NCBI GenBank assembly: GCA_019915135.1 | Contig: JAHLMK010000004.1 | Coordinates: 2,294,001 to 2,358,000, forward strand | From: Strobilurus pachycystidiatus | Taxonomy: Eukaryota; Basidiomycota; Agaricomycetes; Agaricales; Physalacriaceae | Reading direction: 5' to 3' | Length of the DNA stretch: 64,000 bases | Part shown: piece by piece, positions 58,452-64,000 of the stretch | Layout of the letters: each line of letters opens with the position of its first letter | Numbering within the stretch: the first letter of the stretch is position 1 | The notes under the pieces: generated by a model | Databases searched by the model: none | Told to the model about the DNA's origin: nothing | The model's input: the letters and a program-made list of their open reading frames with translations, nothing else | Position numbers and translations under genes: made by a program

Positions 58452-59343
58452 GTCCAACTGAAGTTGTAGCGACATCGCGTTGTTCCGAATAGCACTTGCC
58501 TTATTCCGCTACCCTTCTACTACATATACTTATGGGCATTCGTATGTGATTCCTTTTTGCACAGAACTTTTCATCTCTCTAGCAGAAGCTCCGACTCAGC
58601 TATGTCTTAACTCATCTGTCCTCGCCTTTGTTTGTCTTCAGTTGTCCAAGTCGGCATCAAGCGAAATCCCCTCCGCTTCGTGAATTGCTCCTACAGGTTA
58701 ATTCGAAATCTAAAATCAGGTCTGATGATACAATTGCGCCGTATGTGACGGGCCAGGGGCAACGGAGGCCACGCAAATGTCGCAGCAATAACTGCTTTGT
58801 GAATTCGTATACAGTTGACTATCTGTCGCGAAGTTGGACGCTGACGATACTCACACAGCTGATCCTACGCACAAGAGTTCACACGGTACGGTATGGTCTT
58901 GCCTTCTAGTACGCTCACGTTCAGGTACTTGCTTAGCTCTTTTTGACAGTGCTGCAAAACTTTGAGAGCAGGCTATGTCGTCGTCTTCTTCTGCTCCATA
59001 AACATATAGCTGTGAGAAAGCACCCTTCACCCTAACTCAATGGTGGAGCCAAGTAACACGCGTCTCAATCCTGAATCCTGATTGCTGTCTGGATCTGAAA
59101 CTTCTTTGTGTTCTGTCGCTACTAGTGCTATTGCATTCCCTCCTTCAAGACACGGAAACAATTCAATTTTCACTGAGTCCTGCGCCTTCGAATTTGTCCA
59201 TGTCATTTCCTTGTTACGTTTCCAAAAACTTAACCTGCAGGCCCTTCTGATTATTAGGATATATGCCCAAATTGAGGGTGACTCTACAGCTGACTTCATC
59301 GTCGCTGTGTTCAACTTCTAACACCGGAGCTGTTGAAGGCTTC
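58452..59343. other. Region between C4 and B'
   Basis: Contains relic C5 (58642-58748); otherwise nothing supported. Confidence 0.4.
58642..58748 (+). pseudogene. Family C relic C5 (last exon only)
   Basis: After a TTTGTCTTCAG acceptor, the reading KRNPLRFVNCSYRLIRNLKS, then GLMIQLRRM and stop, matches the basic last exon of C2/C3 (KRNPLRLMRRF...). It lies about 190 bp beyond the end of C4, which has its own last exon, so a second C gene was probably deleted here. Confidence 0.55.
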
Positions 59344-59919
59344 ATGCCACCATCTATTCGTGTTGACACTGCTGTTGCCATTGAGGTCCTCGCGCCTTTA
59401 GTTGCCGTCTTAAAAGAAGCATCGAGTCATTCAGGTATCGCCCAAGCGGTTCAAAAAAGTTTTCGAGCCATATTCAAGATGTCTCGCGCAGAGACTGCGG
59501 TTGTCAACACACTCTTTCTGGGGGTTATAGTTCGTAAGTTCTCCAATTATCTTGGTGTTCACAAAACTGAAGTCGCGTCAGTGTCAGGGATAGTCATAGG
59601 CATGGGTACTGCTGTTGCTGTCCTTTATTGCATCAGGCGGCGGGGTGTCGAGGACTCCACGCTTGCTATCCCATTGCATCTTATCGATTCCCGGCAACCT
59701 ACCGCGGACCAGTATGCGGTCTACACCGACACTAAACTCTCTTTGGATGAATATTCCGACGCGTTTTTCATTGCGATACCCACGTCGCCCCATTCGGACG
59801 TTGCTGTGAAGCTCATGGGACATGCGGCTTCCGAGTCCGAGGCATGCTTTGTTGGAACGTACAGCGATCCGGAGACAGAGCAGTCATTGGACCCCTTGGC
59901 GAGAATGGGAAGTGCTTAG
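59344..59919 (+). CDS. Small membrane protein B' (paralogue of B)
   Basis: Not recognised. The ATG at 59344 opens MPPSIRVDTAVAIEVLAPLV, then SHSGIAQAVQKSFRAIFKMS and RAETAVVNTLFLGVIV. The intron (59534-59581) joins in phase to LSGIVIGMGTAVAVLYCIRR, a membrane span closed by an arginine cluster. A polar tail rich in Asp/Ser/Thr runs to the stop; 175 residues in all. The span and intron position match B at 20100-20640, and the pre-span helix is also similar (ETAVVNTLFLGVI against DTTIANALVLVI). It is convergent with A', the stops being about 310 bp apart, just as B is convergent with A. A longer in-frame start at 59263 exists but the family match begins later. Confidence 0.65.
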   Translation: MPPSIRVDTAVAIEVLAPLVAVLKEASSHSGIAQAVQKSFRAIFKMSRAETAVVNTLFLGVIVRKFSNYLGVHKTEVASVSGIVIGMGTAVAVLYCIRRRGVEDSTLAIPLHLIDSRQPTADQYAVYTDTKLSLDEYSDAFFIAIPTSPHSDVAVKLMGHAASESEACFVGTYSDPETEQSLDPLARMGSA

Positions 59920-60226
59920 TGCCGTCGACATCAACTCCGGTTGTAGAACCAGTGAGCACAATCGGCTCCCAATGGTAGTCTCCCTAACCCCTCTTAATCG
60001 AATGTAGGCCGGCTCGAATTGTTTCTGGTGTATGGTCTTGGTGTTTGAAGCTGTCGTGCTTGCCTCTCTTACTAGTATCTTCGCTCGTTGACCTTATTAA
60101 ACATACCGAAGTGTCCGTTACCGTTCTACCTTCAATGTACTTGTCATAGCGCTTGGACTTCTACATGAAACACAATGAATTGATTCATCTGTATCGATTC
60201 CAACTCTGGTACATCCCCTTCTACTC

Positions 60227-60589
60227 TCAAACAGCTGTCGCCAATGGGATAGCCTGCCCGGTCGAGGGAACTGTAACGGCCACCTGAACACCGTTATTTT
60301 CTCCGACACCGACTGCGCGTGTGATGGGCACACGAGGCTCGTAGCGGCGAAAGCGCCTCTTCCACGGACAGGAGACGATGCGGTGGCGGCGAGTCAGGTA
60401 GAAGAGCGCAACGAGCGCGAGGATGAACACAACTGTGCGATGGATCGTCAGAGAGTAATAGAAGAGAACGAGACGCGACCTACAGCCACAGAATATGGCA
60501 AGGGCTGCAACAGCGCCGCGAGAGAGTTGGAGGCGAGAGTTGAAGACGTAAATCATGTTTTGGTCATGATTGCGGGAGTAGATGTGCAT
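60227..60589 (-). CDS. Small single-span membrane protein A' (paralogue of A)
   Basis: Not recognised. The ATG at 60589 opens MHIYSRNHDQNMIYVFNSRL, then QLSRGAVAALAIFCG. An intron of about 50 bp lies inside the membrane span at the same place as in A. The next exon reads VVFILALVALFYLTRRHRIV, WKRRFRRYEPRVPITRAV and TVPSTGQAI. About 104 residues: a polar N-terminus, one span, then a strongly basic and probably cytosolic tail. TATAAA lies about 65 bp upstream. Shared motifs with A (YVFN, LSRGA.AALAIFCG, RRYEPR.P, GQA) over a 40-kb separation show that both are real genes under some constraint. Confidence 0.65.
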   Translation of the reverse strand: MHIYSRNHDQNMIYVFNSRLQLSRGAVAALAIFCGCRSRLVLFYYSLTIHRTVVFILALVALFYLTRRHRIVSCPWKRRFRRYEPRVPITRAVGVGENNGVQVAVTVPSTGQAIPLATAV

Positions 60590-60653
60590 CGACGACGTAT
60601 TGATGTTCACAAAGGACAGACTGAGTTCTAAAGAGCAGTGGATGGGTAGGGTT

Positions 60654-60659
60654 TTTATA
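60654..60659 (-). promoter_or_regulatory. TATA box of gene A'
   Basis: TATAAA on the minus strand about 65 bp before the A' start codon. Confidence 0.4.
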
Positions 60660-62597
60660 CGAGCTCCCACTCGCCCGATCATCAGGATAGAACGCCAAGG
60701 CCAGCCTTGATTATCATCGTTCAGCTATAGCGTTCTTCGAACCTGGGGAAGTTGCCTAGGACAGCAATATGTCGAATCGTGTTTCAGGGATATGTGGTAT
60801 ATGATTATTTGTACTGCAGCGTATCTATAACCTGGTATAGAATCAGCTTCGGAGCTTGAGCCATGCTGTGTTCAGTCAGATAAGGGTCAATCATGGAAAG
60901 AAGAGTAAGCGTATAGGGAATGGACTCAAGGTGTGATGCGTTCGTACCGAAGTCACGGTGATAAAACTTTGCGCTTTCTCTTTTCATTCCAATCGTGCGC
61001 AATGCATCAGAGAAGAGTACAATTGAAATCACAGGCTAGATGTTTCTACACGAAGAAAGGTGTCCAGCAATCGGAGCATCAGACAAAGAAAGAGACTCGC
61101 GCATGCAAAGGCCAGTGTGATCAGGAAGAGGACTGGGGTACGGAGGCAGTTCAACAGCGCTGGAGTCGTGAGTTGACTGACTGTTATTGCGCATAATCAC
61201 GGTGGAGTATCGCCTTTGCTCTTGGTCCAATCGCAATCTTTTCCGTCCATCACGGTAGGGGTGGGTACGAGTCTTAGCTGTAAGCGGCTACTATCAGTAC
61301 ATCGTAAAAGAGCTGATTTGGCCGATAAGAGACCTACACGAGGAGAGGTGTCCAGCCGTCAATGGGCTCAGCAAGGCGAAGAAAACGTACTTACGGATAT
61401 GAGGTAATGCGGTGCACACCGTGAGCTCGGATGGAAAGATTTCATAGCAGCTGGCAGTGGTTGCCCGCACAGTCGCCATTTCAACAGAGCCCTGAGAGTG
61501 ATACTCAAAGGAGTCGACAAGTCGAACCATTCGTCAGAGATGGAAATGTGAATTTCAATATATGGAAGCGTTCATGGCTAATTATGGCCGACTGCGGATT
61601 CGAATTTCGCACAGAGTAACCCGTCACTGGTCATGTATCATCCAGATAAGCCAGCGATTCCGCAGAAACATGGGCGCAGTGCCTCGAGCCTCGAGGGTTT
61701 CCGGAGCAGGGCGGCGTGGGCGGCAGACAGTGGTCTAAGTCAAGCGTACCACGAGGAAGAGTCAGATAGCTATTAGCTACTCAGGCAGCAGTCTAGAGAG
61801 CTTTTCGAGTCGTGCAACCAGTTTAAGCTCCAGTCTATACAATGTAAGTATCAGTCACGGCATGCCAGATTGTTAGTGTTGGGCTACAATATCGTACCAT
61901 ATCAGTATTGCGCATCCAACTGGCATGGAACGAAGTGAGCTGAAGGCTGGAGGCGGCGGAAGGCATAGCTCCAGCCAGGCGAGCTGAGGGCGAGTCAGGC
62001 GTATGGAGAATGCATGTTTGACGAGGTAAGAGACCAAGCCTAAGGGCGATCGTCGATCGGGCACCTTGCCTCTTGCCATCACCGCCCCGGTGTCTCACAC
62101 AATTCTACCAGCCTCCTCTGCCCGCGTTTCAGTCGTAGGAGTGCGCATTCTCATTTTCTCCCTTCGAGCTCAAGGCCCAACACGTCATCGTTTACTCGCC
62201 CAAAGACTCTCCGTTGATATCACGACGTTTGCGAGACGACTGGCCCTTGTTGGGGGCCGCTGTGCGACGCCCATGCGTCGGAGTCGCGTCAAAGGCAACC
62301 GAGGAACTGGAGCTAAACTTTATGGCTCGTTGGTTGTGCATAGGGCGTATACGACAAACCGGTATCGACTTGGTCATCCACTTCTTCTTCGCCGTTATCC
62401 TCGATATTCGTTCCCTTCGCGAAGACTGGAGCTTGTCTCATCAGAACGGGAAAAGCTGCAAGCTCCGCAAAGATGGCAACACACGGACCACACATCTGCT
62501 GCACCGGGGAGCACCTCATTGCTGATCTTTGGTAATTAAAGTAGCCGACGGGCATTGCGTGGAAAGACGCTCTCACAGATGCCCTGTGGATGGCGTC
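60660..62597. other. Long intergenic stretch with a short direct repeat
   Basis: No supported gene. A block of about 22 bp (CTACACGARGARAGGTGTCC then AGC) occurs at about 61048-61069 and 61335-61356 in the same orientation. The 157-codon plus-strand frame at 62066-62539 has no protein-like features. Confidence 0.4.
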
Positions 62598-62603
62598 TAT
62601 AAG
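62598..62603 (+). promoter_or_regulatory. TATA-like box of the reductase gene
   Basis: TATAAG 46 bp before the ATG at 62644. Confidence 0.35.
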
Positions 62604-62643
62604 AACGGCAACGGCAATGCTTCGTAGCTTTCACTACCCCACC

Positions 62644-64000
62644 ATGTCGAACTCTCTCGTTCTCGTCAGTGCACCCTTCATTCTATCATTTCTCGCTTAT
62701 GCCTCAATGTGCACAGGTCACAGGAGCCTCTGGATTCGTCGCGTCCTATATCATCACTCTGCTCTTGAAGGAAGGTCACAGCGTTCGAGGGTCCGTACCA
62801 TATCCAAGCCTTCAAATGTTTCGTTGCTGACGCCCTGGTAGAACTGTCCGCTCTGGCAAAATTGACTACCTCAAGGGTACCGCCATCAGCAAAAATCCCA
62901 ACTTGAGTCTTGTCCCGGTCGATGACATTGCTACAGATGATCTAACCCCTGCCATGAAAGGTATGTCGATTTTGGTACCCTCCAGAAATGAGTACTCATG
63001 TTCCCGACAGATGTTACCGCAATCATCCACGTCGCGTCTCCCTTGGCTGGACAAGCAAGCCCCGAGGTCACCGTCTCTGTGGGTCGCATCTCAGAACGAA
63101 GACTTGAACACTTCTCACCGGTAGTCAGTCGGCCAAAAACGGCAACCTGAACGTTTTGAAGACTGCCGTCAACATGGGCATATCAAAGGTTGTCATTACG
63201 AGCAGCTTAGGCACGACTCTTGACCGTAAGTATTCGGATCGCTCGAAATGGAAGTGGAGTCTCATTCTCTTCGCAGCCGATATGGCCAAGGCATACGCCG
63301 GAGTAGTCATCACCGAGAAAGGTTGATATTTGTCTTTTCTCGAAGTGCTTATGTTGACTTTCCCTCAGACTGGGGCACGGTGACCGAAGAAGAGACTCTC
63401 AGTGGCGAGCACGACCCGCTTTGGATTTACATTGCCGCTAAGATCATCGCCGAAAAAGCTGCTTGGAAGTTTGCCGCCCAACATGCTTCCCTCGACTTGT
63501 CGACCAGTACGATGAACCATGCTTGTCTTCTTCTCACAAACTGAATGGTCTTTCATTGCAGTCAACCCTCCATTTATCTACGGTCCTCTCAACCCCGACT
63601 TTCCCGTTCCAGATCCCACCCGCCTCGGAGCGAACGTCCTGGTATACAGTCTCATCAACGGGGAACCCGGGCGTCCTCTTCCCATGCCGCTCACGCCACT
63701 GTACACTGACGTTCGTGATGTCGCCAAGGCGCATGTCCGCGCACTCAGCGTCCAGGGGAACAAGCGGTTCTTGATCTCGGGTGGACACTTCACTTGGAAG
63801 GAGGCGGCGGAGTACTTGAATAGGACGATGCCCGAGATAAAGGCGCGACTGCCGTCCACGGAGGGCGCGCCAGAGTTGCCTGGAAAAGTGTCTGAGACGG
63901 ATGTGAGCTCCGCGAGAGAGCTCTTGGGGCTCAATGAGTATATTCCATGGGAGCGGATGATTTTGGACACGGTTGAATCGTTGATTGGTGTCGAGGGTCA
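62644..64000 (+). CDS. NAD(P)H reductase, dihydroflavonol-4-reductase-like extended SDR (partial)
   Basis: Extended short-chain dehydrogenase that reduces carbonyl groups of small molecules; the fungal relatives include Gre2-like methylglyoxal reductases. The first exon (MSNSLVL) joins through a 55-bp intron to VTGASGFVASYIITLLLKEG, the TGxxGxxA nucleotide loop. Then: GTVRSGKIDYLKGT, AIIHVASPLAG, NLNVLKTAVNMGISKVVITS, and the catalytic Tyr-Lys in YIAAKIIAEKAAW (Y-x-x-x-K). PPFIYGPLNP and YTDVRDVAKAHVRAL, both usual for the family, precede the C-terminal substrate domain (ISGGHFTWKEAAEYLN). No stop is reached, so the 3' end lies beyond the window. At least six exons. Substrate unknown. No link to the distant metabolite cluster is implied. 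Confidence 0.9.

Noticed and set aside
62066..62539. 157-codon plus-strand frame before the reductase
   Set aside because: The composition is arginine-rich and unstructured, with no ATG-linked promoter or homologue recognised.

Overview
The window looks like a stretch of a basidiomycete (Agaricomycete-type) nuclear genome. Nearly every recognisable gene is split by short introns of about 45 to 65 bp with GT...AG borders and CTRAC-like branch sites. The protein kinds (Armillaria-like flavin halogenase, HGD/DFE kinase-like protein, F-box/LRR protein, Msb2-like signalling mucin, fungal P-loop ATPase) fit that group. No rRNA, tRNA or CRISPR array was recognised. Exon joins were read by eye from splice signals and frame continuity, so outer limits are firmer than individual borders.

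Layout. (1) 0.7-13.3 kb: a candidate natural-product cluster with a cytochrome P450 (-), an AsnB-type asparagine synthetase-like amidotransferase (+), a flavin-dependent halogenase with the WxWxIP signature (-) and a UbiA prenyltransferase (-). No backbone synthase is inside the window. (2) 14-18 kb: a secreted GH20 beta-N-acetylhexosaminidase (-) and a secreted PEBP-like protein (+). (3) 18.6-23.5 kb: small unrecognised membrane proteins, here called A and B, and an unrecognised multi-exon gene. (4) 24.8-33.1 kb: a kinase-like protein, ribosomal protein uL23, and a large mucin with one membrane span. (5) 34.3-60.6 kb: an array of two unrecognised families, here called C and D, arranged head to head (D1/C1 and C2/D2). 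It also holds a further copy C3, a broken copy C4 and two relics (C5, C6), mixed with a P-loop ATPase, an alpha/beta hydrolase, a GNAT acetyltransferase, an F-box protein and a second, inverted copy of the A/B pair. (6) 62.6 kb to the end: a dihydroflavonol-reductase-like NAD(P)H reductase cut by the window edge.

Two non-autonomous DNA transposons share the same ends (CAGACTCCTTCCCAYTCGCT). Each is flanked by a perfect 9-bp target duplication: 3731-4662, between the P450 and the amidotransferase, and 51126-51972, upstream of C3. Their roughly 200-bp arms are themselves internally palindromic.

The strongest candidates for undescribed biology are the recurring C/D head-to-head gene pairs, the inverted A/B duplication, the transposon family, and the combination of halogenase, UbiA, P450 and an amidotransferase whose glutaminase site lacks the usual oxyanion-hole asparagine.
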